Positions 10,258 to 21,682 of a DNA stretch of 64,000 nucleotides are shown here, in pieces. Source of the DNA: Rhynchopus euleeides (lineage: Eukaryota > Euglenozoa > Diplonemea > Diplonemida > Diplonemidae); NCBI GenBank assembly GCA_963210315.1, contig OY723256.1, positions 372,001 through 436,000 of the forward strand, written 5' to 3'. The stretch's first letter is position 1; each line of letters starts with the position of its first letter. Position numbers and translations under genes: made by a program. The notes below the pieces were generated by a model. That model made no database searches. It saw nothing but the letters and a program-made list of their open reading frames with translations, and was not told where the DNA came from.

Positions 10258-12039
10258 TCAGACTGTTGTGCGCTCTTCGCCAGGCACATTGGGGCGGTGC
10301 AAGAGCTTGGTGTGCGGATGAGGTGCATCGACGTAGGGTGTCTGTGTCGGGGTGTGCGTGTGTGGGGGTGAGGGCGTGGTAAATTTTTAATAAAATACGT
10401 GCTGGGAAGAGAGGCGCACGGCACCCCTTCCCCTTTTAGTTACCTTCAGAACTCGACACACAGCGTGGCACAGCATGGCACAGCAACATGAAGAGAGGGG
10501 CAGAGTAACATACACTGCGCATCCCGCTGGACTCGTACATCGTCTGTTGGGAGGTGTGCTCCTTGTCGCGGAGCTCGCTGTGGGGTGTAGGGGTGTGTTG
10601 GGTGTGGGGGGTAGAGGGGGGGCCTGAGGGGATCCCTCGCAGAGGGGGGCGCAAGAGATGCAGGGAGGGGGCACAGCCACGATACCCACTGCCACTGCGG
10701 CACAACACAACACGTGAATCTGTTTATAGCAGTGCAGAGCACACCGAGCAGCGCCCTGCTCTCTTGGTGTGATGCCCGCCACCACAACACAGGCTAATCT
10801 TTTTAGTTCAGTGCAGGTCGCACCGAGCGAGCTTTGGTCATGCCTCCACTGCCACACACACACGCACCCCTCCCCCTCCCAGGCCGCAGCCCATATCAAC
10901 CCCACCTGCCACACGCACCCACATCCATACTTGGTGTAAGGGTCGACGCCGTACGGCTTTTCGGAGAACGGGAACGGGATGACAGGGGCAGGCCGTGTCA
11001 CCGAACGCTGGTGGTGATCCTCCCTCGCCATGATGTGCTCGTACATCGGGTTGGGCACGGGGGCCGTGGGCACCAGGGTCGGGCACACCAGCAGGTGGTC
11101 CTCATCCAGGAAGGCCGCATGCAGGGGCACGTCTTCGCTGGGAAGCGCCTCCATCAGGAGCACTTCGTCCTCCTTCCCCTGCGCCCTCGACAGGACGCTT
11201 TCCGCCTCCTCCGCGCTGGAGAGCTTCACTGTGTATTTGAAGGGCCCCTTCTCGCGCAGCTCCGCCCTCTCCTCCCGCCAGCCCTGCACCAGGTCCTGCT
11301 TGTGCCCCAGCAGATCCCGCGACACTGCGCGGAGCCGCAGCCTCAGGAACTCTGCCCGTTCGTGGCGGGTTTTGCCCTCCTCTGTGAGCACCTCCTTCAC
11401 ATCCGCAACATCCGTGTTGAGAATAAGCTCAAACCGGTCCTTCAGCCGGAGGAAGACCTCATCCTCCGTCTCGTCGTAATCAGCAGGCGTGCTGACGACA
11501 CGATGTTTGCTGTAGAACACCACCTCACGCTCCTTCACGCCGTATCCCGCAGGCGCGGCGGGGCCCGGGGGGTAGTTGTAGTACTGCTGTTCGATTCGTT
11601 TCACGAATTCTTTCCAGGCAACCTTTTCGCTGACGTTGTGCCTCTCCTCCATGACGCTCTTGATGCGGCGCATCGATGCCGCCACCCTGTCGAAACGGGT
11701 CTGGTGGGGGAACTGCCCCAGCGTCTCCTCCTGCATCTGGTAGAACAGCTCCACACTGAGCAGCTGGTTGCGCTCCTTCAGCAGCAGGAACCAGATGCGG
11801 CGCAGGTCTTCGTACGACTTCACCTTCAGCTCGTCCATCCCCCAGGCCCGCCCGGGGTCCGGGTGCTCCGACTGCAGACCCTTCTCCAGGATGTGGGTGC
11901 CGATGAACTCCTCGATACCCTGCTGGGTAGGGTGCTTCTCTGCCTCATCAGCGGCAGTGCGGCGCTGCCGGCGAAGGGCTGCGGGCAGCGCGGCGACACA
12001 GCCGCGCCTGGCGGCGCAGCTGACGCGGAGCACGGACAT
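10258..12039 (-). CDS. MRPL47: Mitochondrial ribosomal protein uL29m (MRPL47), three exons
   Basis: Exons on the minus strand: 12039-10931, 10577-10514 and 10341-10258; 418 aa. Start ATG 12039 opens MSVLRVSCAARRGCVAALPA, an Arg/Ala-rich mitochondrial presequence. Residues ~40-135 match the MRP-L47 family: GIEEFIGTHILEKGLQSEHP, GRAWGMDELKVKSYEDLRRI, WFLLLKERNQLLSVELFYQM. uL29m sits near the exit of the mitochondrial large subunit. The protein is longer than animal MRPL47 (~250 aa), with a C-terminal extension containing a charged LRAVSRDLLGHKQDLVQGWR segment. Splicing is supported by frame continuity: AA|C codon at junction 1 and a phase-0 junction into TPYVDAPHPHTKLLHRPNV before the stop. Donors are GTATGG and GTATGT. 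Intron 1 (353 nt) carries two copies of the ~80-bp CACCGAGC repeat. Confidence 0.88.
10711..10867 (+). repeat. Two tandem copies of the ~80-bp CACCGAGC dispersed repeat
   Basis: Copy 1 runs from CACGTGAATC to ~10792 and copy 2 from ~10793 to the CA run at ~10867. Shared landmarks: a T-rich start, CAGTGCAG, CACCGAGC, a GTGAT/GTCAT block, and a terminal CA tail. Both lie inside intron 1 of MRPL47, antisense to the gene. Confidence 0.7.
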
Positions 12040-12339
12040 GCTCAGGCAGGCAGGGGGCGGTCTGACTCCAGACAACTATCAAACCCACACAGCCAGCCAC
12101 TCCGTGGGCTGCCTGACAGAGGGTGGTGGTGGTGGTGGTGATGGAGAGGGTGATCAATCAAGGAAGAGTCATGGCGATAGTTGTGTTCTTCTCGGGAGTG
12201 AAGAGGGTGTCCTGCGAGAGGGGGGGGGGGGGGTTGGGGAGGGGCTGACACATTATTTGCACGCCCGTCGTGGTTAAGGATGTCGCACCTCTAGGGTGGT
12301 GTGATCTGTATCATCAACTCGCCGGGTTATTCACACTTT

Positions 12340-12536
<197 letters not shown>

Positions 12537-12708
12537 CGAGCGCGCACAGAGCGAGAGGAAGAGAAAGAAAACGGATTGTTTTTCTTGTTTTTACAGGCGG
12601 TTGTCACGTGAGGTAGGGGGGGCAATCCCCGATCGGTGTTGAGTTGGGTGGGAAACGAGGGCAGGTGAGAGCAGCCCCCGTGCAGTTCCTCCCCGGCACC
12701 ACAAGACA

Positions 12709-12823
12709 CAGCACGTGAGTCTTTTTGGGGCAGTGCAGAGCACGCCGAGCAGACCCTCCTCTTGGCGGGATCTCCACATCACACACACACACACACCTCC
12801 CTGCGTGTGTGTGTGTGATGTGG
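12709..12823 (+). repeat. CACCGAGC-family repeat ending in a CA/TG hairpin
   Basis: 12709-12790 is a diverged copy of the ~80-bp repeat (CAGTGCAGAGCACGCCGAGC core). Its CTCCACATCACACAC end is mirrored at once by GTGTGTGATGTGGAG (to 12823), giving an inverted repeat of about 20-bp arms around a CTCCCTG loop. Confidence 0.7.
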
Positions 12824-13355
12824 AGTGTAATATGTGTTTGGCGTGGCCTACAATAACAAGCTTTCTCTCGCAACGCTCCGCTCGAGGCACGGCTGGCAAA
12901 CCACCAAATCAGCAAGGATCCTCTTCGCGGCGTGCAGCAGTGCTGCCTGTCACCGTTCCTGCTGTTAAACCCCCCCCCCCCCAAACAAAAGCAAGGCACC
13001 CCCTCCTCCCCCCGCGAGCTGCAATAAGATGCACGGTGTGTCGTCGCACCCTCAGCCCCCCCCCCCCCCCCGTTACACCCCATCACCCCACCACCCACCC
13101 CCCACTCCACTTAATATTCGTCAGCCGCTGGGCCGAGGACACCGGCCAAAAAATGAACTCCCGCCCCTCCCATGAACACTGTTCCCATATGCGAGCGCTG
13201 CAGCCGCTGGTTCATCGATCCCCCTTCCTCCTCCGCCTGGGTGCCGTCCCAGGGGTTGGCACGGCGAGGCACAGGATGGTTGCGGGTGATTGGGCCCAGA
13301 GAGAGAGTGTGTGTGTGAGATGCTGGATAGCGTGGGCAGAAATGGGCTCACGCTG

Positions 13356-14815
13356 CTACGCAAGATCGGCTGGCAGTGGCGGGTAGGGAATCTCGCTGCA
13401 TTTGTGCTTGTCGCAGGACAGGGGCACGTACGTCCAATAGTGCGGCTGTTGGGTGTGTGGTGGGGTCATTGTGTCAAGGCCATATGTGAAGAGGATCATC
13501 CGGATCGGAGGCAAATCAGCATCCACCCCAGGCATACCACAGTTGGCTTCAGCTTCGTGATCAGCATCGAGTATGTGTTGGGCAGCGTCTGCTGCGACTT
13601 CAGGGGGAACACAGGCACCTTTGAGAATGCCTTGCGCTCCTCGATGATCTCCACCTTCACGGGGAGGTCACGCATGCAGGGGGCAAGGTCAGCCCGGCGG
13701 AACTCGGCGTTCTCCGTCCACCCGTTGTAGATACGCCCACCGGCCTTCACCACCCGCACCATAGACCGCATGACGGAGCAGAAGGTGGTGCGGTTGTAGA
13801 CATGGTAGACCGATCCAAACGACAGGGACTGGTCATAGTAGTTCTCCGGCATCCACTGGTCGATCCTCACCCCGTTGGCCCTGCAGAAGTGGTTCTCCTT
13901 TGTCGTGTTGACCAGGCTGTACTGCACGCTCAGCTCGCTGACATCCAGCCCGAAACCCGACGCGTGGAGCGAGTCTGCGACAAACCGCAGCTTGTGCCCA
14001 CACCCACTCCCCCAGTCGAAGACGTGGTCGCTCGGCTTGATCTTCAGCAGCGACTCGATGACGCCCAGAATCTTCTTATGGTCCTCCAGGGATATCTTAT
14101 GCCAGATCCCATCCTTCAGACAGTTCGACGCCCGCCTGTCATACTTCTGGTCCACAGAGGTGGGACGCTTCCTGGGGAGGTGCTTCAAAGGGATCTGCAG
14201 GATGTCCTGCTCCGTCTGCCACCGCGGGCACAGCAACACCCTCCGCCCGCACGGCAGGGTCTCCTCGGAGAACACATGCCGGTACATTGGAAGCTGCTCG
14301 ATCTCCTTCCAGGTCAGCTGCTCCCCCTGCAGCGCCTTCCGCTGGTTCTCATCGCTCTCGGCAGAGTCCACCACGATGCCCTGCTGGGACAGCTGCACGG
14401 CAGTTCCTCTGCTGTCCAACACCTCGAAGGTGTGAGACGAATCTCCCATCTCCTTCTGCCCCTCCGCGCCCCGCTCCTGGTTGTCGGTGTTCTTTTCAGC
14501 ATCATTGTTGTCGACCTCCTCATCCGCCTCCGCCCTCCTGACTACATTAGAGGCTGCCTGCTGTGCGGCGTTGTTGAGGCGGGAACGCCCGGCGTTGCCG
14601 CCCGCTTTGCGGCGGCCGTCATCTTCCAGCAGGATGTCATCCCCCCGCAGCGGCTGCAGAAGGGAAGACCCCTTCATCCGCTGCCTCTCGCGTGCGGCGC
14701 TTCCAGACATCACGCCGTTGCTCCACCCTGTCCAGTACCCTGCGCCGAATATGAACAACCCGACCACGACATATTTCACAATCACCCCCGTCTCAGATCC
14801 CGAGTTGCGACGCAT
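13356..14815 (-). CDS. Membrane-anchored SAM-dependent methyltransferase (two exons)
   Basis: Exons: 14815-13538 and 13445-13356, 455 aa. ATG 14815 begins MRRNSGSETG followed by a single membrane segment (~11-31, VIVKYVVVGLFIFGAGYW), a type II signal-anchor layout. An acidic, low-complexity stem (~50-165) leads to the catalytic part. SAM motif I is VFDWGSGCGHK (~265-275), followed by GFGLDVSELSVQYS (acidic motif II, D291), and a later VMRSMVRVVKAGGRIYNG segment typical of class I methyltransferases. The 92-nt intron uses GTATGC/AACAG at phase 0; exon 2 supplies PHYWTYVPLSCDKHKCSEIP and the stop. Topology suggests the Golgi/ER lumen or a similar compartment; the substrate is unknown. I do not recognise a specific subfamily. 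Confidence 0.82.
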
Positions 14816-16158
14816 CTCCAAGCGAAGGAGGGAGGGTGGCTGGGGATGTGCCACTTGGATGCCTCTCGCGTGTAAGGGGATGGGGTGTGTAGGTGTTGGG
14901 GGTGGGGAGGGGGAGGGGGCGAGGTGCGTGCCTTGGAAGGTCACGCACACCGCAGTGTCCCCCCCTCCCCCCGCTCCGCCCCGCCGGCGACGCCCCTTTG
15001 TGCGTTCCCCTGTTGTGGAGGTGTGTTGGATGCAAAGCTTCGTCGCGCGTAGTTCGTAAAAAGCCCCCCCCCCCCCCAACAACAACAACAATGCAGGTGC
15101 TCGATCTCAAAGCCCAAAATACTCCGGTGGGGCGGTGGAGGCAGTGCACTCAAGGCGGTCGTATCATACACACGTCAAAAACAACACCACAAAATCCCCC
15201 CTTGGTGGCACCAAACACATGGCACGGCACGCCCACACCCGCCCCCCAACCATCCCACCGAACAACAGCCCCTCAACCCCTCAGCAGCCGCCGGAGGGCA
15301 CACATGTTTCCCCGAGGCAGCTCCCCCGGCTGCCCCCCTTGCACCCTACCCCCGACCCATGTGAGGGGCTAGTTTTTTTCACTGTGGGCACGGCCTGAGA
15401 CAGGTATGGCTCGTGGGGGTGGGCAGCTGAGCTGGTACACCCACCCCTGCTGTTGAACGGTGTTCTGGGGGGAGGCGACACACAACAGGCGCGCGTGGGT
15501 GGAACACTTCCGGTCTCTCCGTATCTCGTTCATTGGTTGGCAGCGTGGTTTCCAGCTTGACCCTGTGGAACGTGTGATGCCGTCTTTTGTGAAAGAAGGG
15601 TGTGTGGAGGACACACGGGCACAGAGATTCCCCGACACCCCCTGGCTGGATGGGAATCACTGCGGTCCTCACAGGCACAGCGCCTCTGTCGCACCATCTA
15701 GCCGTGTGATGGGCGCAGTGCGCACACACGCGTGAATATTTATGGAAGGTGGTGTCGGTGGCGCTCGGTAGGGGCAGGGCAAGCCACCCAACCCTTCAAG
15801 CCCCGCCTTCTGTTTTTGTGCAGTCGTGTCGAGCACACCGAGCATCTGCTCTTCATGTGATCGACGCTGTCACACACGTGGATGGGACTGAGGCGCGGTA
15901 CACCATTGAGCGATGCACACCCGTCCGCACCACCGCTGCACACCCCACCGCTTCTGTGCTTTTGAGATTTCAACAGCGCCGCATGCGCCACGGCGGTTTC
16001 TACAGCCTTGCACCCCTACTCCAGACAGGCCTTCGTCCAAGCGCCGCGGGGCGAGCGCAAGAAACCCACGCGAATGGCTGCACAGGGGAATTGCACTGCC
16101 ACAAGCCCGTCCCTCCTGAGGTATTATACCATCGATCGACAAACCGGAGGGGCACCGG
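14816..16158. other. Intergenic, no gene seen
   Basis: Contains one CACCGAGC-family repeat (below) and a C run at 15063-15078. Opposite-strand ORFs are shadows or low-complexity. Confidence 0.5.
15795..15882 (+). repeat. CACCGAGC-family dispersed repeat
   Basis: TGTTTTTGTGCAGTCGTGTC, then GAGCACACCGAGCATCTGCT, CATGTGATCGACGCTGTCAC and a short CA tail: same order of blocks as the other copies. A related GCGTGAATATTT block lies just upstream at ~15731. Confidence 0.6.
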
Positions 16159-16674
16159 TCACCTGTGCGCCACTGCCGCGACGCCTGGCTCGTCACCATC
16201 TTGTGAAGGTGTCTGTGCATGGAGGTCGGCTGTCTCCAGTTCAGACAGGAGCTGCTTGGCGAACTCTGTTGCGCAGAACAGCTTGCTGTGCACCGACTTG
16301 AAGACGGGTGTGTCGCAGACATTGTCCAGGCTCTTCACCGTGAATGACACATCCTCATGCATGGCCTTGGCCTGTGTGGCAATGTCGCGCGCCTCGTCAG
16401 CCTTCTCCAGCATCGAGGGCACCGCCTTTCTCACATTCTTTTCGATAAGATGCTGCGCCACCGACGGGTCGTTCGCCAGCGAATAGAGATAGTCGTTGCT
16501 CGCGGTGGACATCGCAACGGCATGCTTCTTCGTCTCGATGGCAAGCCACTTGTCCTCCCGCCCCTTCGGGGTCCAGTCGTCGTGCCTCTCCATGCTCATG
16601 CTGGCACGGCTGAGAAAACTCGCATTCCGCAGCGGCGAGACGCTGGCCGACTCGGCATCGTCAGCCCGGGACAT
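16159..16674 (-). CDS. BORCS8: BORCS8 (MEF2BNB)-like subunit of the BORC complex
   Basis: Single exon, 171 aa from ATG 16674 (MSRADDAESASVSPLRNASF). Residues ~60-145 follow animal BORCS8 block by block: DYLYSLANDPSVAQHLIEKN VRKAVPSMLEKADEA corresponds to the family's YVLANEPSVALYRLQEHVRR segment, then SFTVKSLDNVCDTPVFKSVH SKLFCATEFAKQLL corresponds to its TVEYACSAVKNLVDSSVYFR segment. A longer, Ser-rich N-terminus (1-55) and a short polar tail are extra. The fold expected is helical/coiled coil. In animals BORC sits on lysosomes and recruits Arl8 to couple them to kinesin. No GTATG donor is present; the tail ends HAQTPSQDGDEPGVAAVAHR and a stop. Other BORC/BLOC-1 subunits are alternatives, but the LANDPSVA signature points to BORCS8. 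Confidence 0.78.
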   Translation of the reverse strand: MSRADDAESASVSPLRNASFLSRASMSMERHDDWTPKGREDKWLAIETKKHAVAMSTASNDYLYSLANDPSVAQHLIEKNVRKAVPSMLEKADEARDIATQAKAMHEDVSFTVKSLDNVCDTPVFKSVHSKLFCATEFAKQLLSELETADLHAQTPSQDGDEPGVAAVAHR

Positions 16675-18119
16675 GACGGCTTCCCCAAAAGAAGGAGGGG
16701 ATGGTTGCCTGTGCAGGTCGTGTGCAGTGTGCTGCCGTAGCGAGGAAAGGGGTGTGAGGCATATCACATCAACACCACACCTCCTGGTGCCTCAGGCTGG
16801 TGCCCCTGACGACCCCAGATTGCGTACTTTGTGCGTAGTGAAAAGGGGGTCGTCAGGCGCACCAGCCACGTGATTCCTTTATTGTTGTGCAGTGTGGTGT
16901 GGTGCATATCACACCGAGCACGCCCTGCTCTTGACGTGATCACTACGCAGCACACCTCAGCATCCGTAGGGTGGTGTGAGAGGGGGAGGGTTAGCAGAGC
17001 CGCCAGAGGCAGGGGTGGCGCAAAATGGTCAAACGCACAGCGTGGCGTGGGGGAGGGGTAGTGACGGGGTCGTCACATGGTGTCAGTCTCGGCGGAATGC
17101 GGGATTGAGAGCACGCACGAAGCAGGGATGGCAAGAAAATGCAATGGAATCCCGTTTGTGAAAAAGAAGATGGGGTATGTAACGCTGTTCTTCTGTTGAA
17201 TCCTGTTGGGACCCGGGGGGAGGAGGGGCCAAAGAATAGATGTGCCTGGGAGAGGCAAAGAAGAAGACGGGGCGGGGGACGCCTGAAACACAAACAAAAG
17301 GGGTACCGACTGCAAAACGAATTGTTCTGCTGCAGGTCACGTGAGCAGTAAAGCAGTGTGCACAAAAAAAGAGGGTCTCGGCATGAGGTGTTACGTCTCA
17401 ACTCGCGAAGCCCACCTCCGGCGGCACCCCACAAGGCGGCTGCTGCGTGCGGCGGCGGCCCTGTAGGGTGCCCAGAGGTGAGATTGGCAGGTCAGGTGTG
17501 TGGGTGCGGCGGTGGCGCCTGCTGGTGAGGAGGAAGAAACGGATGGAATCATGCCACAGGCACAAGCAAATTTATTTGGCGGTGTCTTTGTTGTCATGTT
17601 TGTACAATCCGGGATGTGCCCAGCCGTGTGGGTGGGCGTGTGCTGGAGGTGGACAGGGGCACTGCTCCCACTGCAAGCCCTTTCCGGCCCGACACTGTCC
17701 GTGTGTGCACGGTGTGTCTGGCACGACAAAGGCTTACCGGGTCCGCCGTGCAACCTTCTGACCACCCGCACGGCTGGGCGTGTGGTGCACATTAACAAGA
17801 CACTGATCACCGCAAGCTCGCGAGGGGGTGTTCGGAATTGGAAAAGAGAAATGAACAACATAAACTGTAGTGGTGTGTCTGCTGCCTGACGCCCGCTCTG
17901 TTGCGCTCCCCATGCTCACGAATTTTCTTCGTCGATGGGGTCTGTGGTTTGCACCACTGGTCACAGAAGGAAGGCAGCAGGCAACACCCGGACAGGAAAG
18001 AGGAAAGACTGGTGCGGTCACCGAGTGTGGTGCGACCTGCACAATCATGTAGTGACCCTACGAGCGCCAGCAAAGTACGCTGGGAGAGGGGTGCGTGGGC
18101 GGGAGTGAGGCTGCAGGCC
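16675..18119. other. Intergenic, no gene seen
   Basis: Between BORCS8-like and the WD40-like gene; one dispersed repeat at 16868-16957. Several 100-150-codon ORFs on both strands are mutually overlapping and low-complexity. Confidence 0.5.
16868..16957 (+). repeat. CACCGAGC-family dispersed repeat
   Basis: CACGTGATTCCTTTATTGTT, then GTGCAGTGTGG, CACACCGAGCACGCCCTGCT and TTGACGTGATCACTACGCAG. It lies ~195 bp upstream of the BORCS8-like start codon, antisense to it. Confidence 0.65.
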
Positions 18120-19595
18120 TCACGGGCTGATGCAGGTGCACTCAGGGGCAGGGCCGGCGAACGCCTTCGTCGGGCACCACGGCTGCGGCAGCCCCACGGC
18201 CTGGTTCACAGCGAACGCCACAACATGTTTCGTCGCGTGCACCACCGCATCCAGCACTACGGGGGTGCCGCTGACGACGTGGGTGTGGAAGGCGCGCATC
18301 ACGTGCTGCGTGCTACCCGATGCCACAGAGAAGGAGGGGGCGCACGGCCACGGTGTGAAGCCGTCGACCACCATCTGCGCCTCGAAGTCATTCGCCGCGT
18401 CCGCACACGGCTTGCACGAGTACACCGCCACCACAAATTCGCATGTCCCTGACGCACATGACAGGCGCAGCTTGTCCCCCACAACGACAGTCGTCCCGTG
18501 CGCGTTAGACGACCCCTGCAGCGAAGGCGGCACCCCTACCAGCGTCATCCCGTCGATAGGCACCTCCGCCCCCTCAGCAGGGAACCCCTTCACGTCGTAG
18601 ATCTTCCCCGGCTTCAGGAGCTCCACGGGGCCACCCACCCGCACGTCGGCGGCGGCCCACAGCAGGAGGAGCGACGTGACAGTGCTGGTCGAGGATGCCG
18701 TCAGGAAGCGGTCGGTGTTGTGCAGGAAGGTGACCGCCCACGTGTCCGGCGAGTCCGCAGGGTACGTGCTGTGCTTGTCACCGGTACTCACCCTGTAGAT
18801 GAAGATGGAAGGGCCTGACCCGGTCACCACCAGCTTGGACCCGTCGCGGTTGAAAGACATGGCGCGCACCTCGATGCCCACCGACGCGATGGTGCGCAGC
18901 ACAGAGTAGTCGCCCTCCAGGCTGCGAATCGCAATGTCCTGCCCCGACGCAACGGCGAGGTAGCGCCCGTCCGGCGACACGGCCATGGCCATCACACCCG
19001 CTGCGTGCTGCAGATCCCGGATGCGTGCCCCACTGCTCACATCCCACACACCCACAGTGGGGTACCTCGCCCCGCCGCCCCCGGCGATGATCCTGGTGCC
19101 GTCAGGTGTGTAGTGGAAGTCACCGACACCGCCAAGCGCACCCGCAAGCGCCGACACACGGTCGCCGGTCGCCGCATCACGGATGTGGATGGTGTCCGCC
19201 ATATGCGACGAGGCAACGTACAGCCCGTCTGGGGAGAAGCTGACCGACGTTGCGTACACTTGTGTGCTGTACCACACCTGCGTCGTCGTCCCGGCACGGA
19301 AGACGCCCACGCCGTTAATGTCCGCCACCACAACCAGGGTGCTGTCGGGGGAGAAGGAGACGTCGTCCACCCCGTAATACGTGGGTGCAGCCACCTGAGC
19401 GCCTGTCACGATGTTGAAAAAAGAAAGCTGCCTGTACCGCCCCGCCACAGCAGCCCACGTCTCATCCCGCGACGCCTCGACCACTCTTGCGGGGTAGAAA
19501 CCACCTCCGATCTTTGCGACGCAGTCCGGCCCCTGCGCACTGGGGCACGACGGCAGCGCACCGACGCACAGCGACAGCAGTGCCACAACTGCCAT
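18120..19595 (-). CDS. Secreted WD40-like beta-propeller protein with Cys-rich C-terminus
   Basis: Single exon, 491 aa. The first 20 residues (MAVVALLSLCVGALPSCPSA) form a signal peptide. Residues ~50-330 contain repeated propeller blades marked by VSFSPDSTLVVVADINGVGV, VSFSPDGLYVASSHMADTIH, FHYTPDGTRIIAGGG, MAVSPDGRYLAVASGQDIAI and MSFNRDGSKLVVTG, each the SxDGxxLxxA signature of WD40/YVTN-type repeats. The C-terminal third is different and holds paired cysteines (CASGTCEF, SCKPCADA, WPCAPS, WCPTK, ECTCISP) as expected for disulphides outside the cytosol. No GPI or membrane segment is evident. Most WD40 proteins are cytosolic, so a secreted one with a Cys-rich tail is unusual. Function not recognised; likely extracellular or lumenal binding. 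Confidence 0.8.
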   Translation of the reverse strand: MAVVALLSLCVGALPSCPSAQGPDCVAKIGGGFYPARVVEASRDETWAAVAGRYRQLSFFNIVTGAQVAAPTYYGVDDVSFSPDSTLVVVADINGVGVFRAGTTTQVWYSTQVYATSVSFSPDGLYVASSHMADTIHIRDAATGDRVSALAGALGGVGDFHYTPDGTRIIAGGGGARYPTVGVWDVSSGARIRDLQHAAGVMAMAVSPDGRYLAVASGQDIAIRSLEGDYSVLRTIASVGIEVRAMSFNRDGSKLVVTGSGPSIFIYRVSTGDKHSTYPADSPDTWAVTFLHNTDRFLTASSTSTVTSLLLLWAAADVRVGGPVELLKPGKIYDVKGFPAEGAEVPIDGMTLVGVPPSLQGSSNAHGTTVVVGDKLRLSCASGTCEFVVAVYSCKPCADAANDFEAQMVVDGFTPWPCAPSFSVASGSTQHVMRAFHTHVVSGTPVVLDAVVHATKHVVAFAVNQAVGLPQPWCPTKAFAGPAPECTCISP

Positions 19596-21682
19596 TGTTT
19601 GCTTGCTGACCGCTGCTGTGTGACTGTGTATAGCTGCATGGATGGTATCCGATCAGGGTGGCCCCCGTGCCTCGCGAGATCCGGCGTGGTGCCAGAGGGG
19701 TTCCAGGTCTTGTTGCACACGCTGATGGGGCGCATCATGCTGAAGCGGTGGGAGCTCGACAACACAAGCACACCGGCGTCACTGGTGGAACCTCACGATA
19801 GTGGGGAGGCAACATCAGAGACGAACGCCACCGCATTGGCAGTGGAGAGGCTGTGCCATCAATCCTGCAGGAAGGCACGCAACAGGATTGCCTCATTCCC
19901 GAATTCAACGTGAGGGGGTGGGTGGGTCGGGTGGGGGGCATTCTTCCATCAGACGCATCCGCTCTCTCAGTGTCACGACTGTCCAGCCTGCCACCGACCC
20001 TACGGGTGGTGATGCACGCTACATCTGCACCTCCCAAGCGAAGATTGCACACCCCACCCTCACCCCCACCCCACACATCGACGGGATAGACTTCGTTCTC
20101 CCTCCCACCCGACCCTAAAGAGACCCAGGTGGGGGCAGCATTTCGAAGCATTTTGAACCGGGTTCGGCAGTGCTCAAAATGGAAATCGGGAGTAATTCAC
20201 TCTATGTCAAAACCCTGTGAGGCACCCCGACACAGCCTCATGTTGTTAGGGGAAGGGGAAGGGTGGGGGTGGGTGGGGGTTTTTTTTTGCCGTGCTGCAT
20301 GCTTTTTTTCTCAATAAAAAAAGACCCATGTCTCTGAGACACTTTTCCCACGCCGTGGCACGGCGGTGGCGTTTATTATCACAAAACGGGGCGGCGGGGG
20401 ACGTCGGGTGGGGAGGGGGTAACACCTGCCCACCTCCGTCAGAATGGCATGCAAAGCTGCCTACCCAAGAGAACCACCCTCTCCATCGGGGCGGTCTTTG
20501 AGTTGTAGACACGACAGGCTGGACCACGCCCCTCCTGCAGGCATCGCGATCAGCGAAAGCCTCTTCATCAGGCGGGAGAGTCACCTGTTCTACTATCCCT
20601 CCTGTGCGAAGGTGGCTCTGTTTTTGTGAGGTGAATACGTAGACCGTGGTGCGGTACCACACGACCTACAGCCGACAAGGCAAAAACCTGACGATGCGGA
20701 GAGGTATCTCACAGAGAGGCTTGCCTTTGCACCGACAGTATTTTTTTTGACCTGCACCTAAGACACGCCACAGATCATTTGCTGCGAAGGGCCTGCTCTG
20801 CATACACAAAATGCTGCCACCACAACCCCAGGCTCAAAAATGTGTGCTCTGAATGCATGAGAGACACACGCAATCTAGGTTAGGTCAGGAGGGGGTTAGA
20901 AGAAAAACATGCCCATCAAAGTGTGGCAACCAAGCAGTGCAGAGTGCAGTGGGATGGACACCCCACCCTTACCCTCCCCCCCACCGAACCACACCTGGGC
21001 CAGGATGTGGAGTTTGTCGGGTGGGTGCGGGATAAGCGAGCCTCGCATCCCCACCGGGGGGTTTCTGGTCTGCCGCATGTCATAAAATTCTGGTGTGTGG
21101 TACAAAAAATACCCCCCCACCCCTCCCATCTGAGACAAGAACACTTTGCGTCTGCAAATCAGTAAGGGGGTGAGAAGAAGCCAGTGGAAAAAATACCGTC
21201 CCCGGTGGGATTCATCAAAAGAAGAGCCCGCGTGACATTTTTTTTTCCGCCGGGTGTGCTGGAAAGAAAATACAAACGCCAGCGCACACGCGAATCTCTC
21301 CTTCATCCCCCGGCACTGTGGGGTGCGGGAAGAACGTCACCAATCGCCGCCCCCACCCCAACCCGCAACCCATGCTGCTCTCTGGACGCGATCATCCTTG
21401 TGATGCGTAGACAGAAAACCGCACCTCTCGTCATATTGCACAACCCATCGCTGGAGTGGGGGCGGGGTGGTGCGGCACGATCGGCGGCGATGGGTGCCAA
21501 CGAGACAGCGGCATCCATCCCAAAGGCGACCCGCTTTTTTTTGGCTGCCCTCCCCGCCGCACGCCCCTTCCGCACCGCAAGAGCCACAATCCCTCCCCTC
21601 CCCACCAGCCATCTGGCGAGCCCGCCGGGGTATTGTCGGGATTCACCCCCACCCCACCGCAGCTAGATAGAGCGTTGGACGA
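19596..21682. other. Intergenic, no gene seen
   Basis: About 2.1 kb between the WD40-like start and the PEX4 stop. Contains A/T and C/G runs only; ORFs overlap on both strands without recognisable content. Confidence 0.45.

Noticed and set aside
10834-12141. 435-codon plus-strand ORF
   Set aside because: Antisense shadow of the MRPL47 exon, which has clear family similarity and splice continuity.
13802-14875. 357-codon plus-strand ORF
   Set aside because: Antisense shadow of the methyltransferase exon.
19005-19913. 302-codon plus-strand ORF
   Set aside because: Mostly antisense to the WD40-like gene, with no recognisable content.
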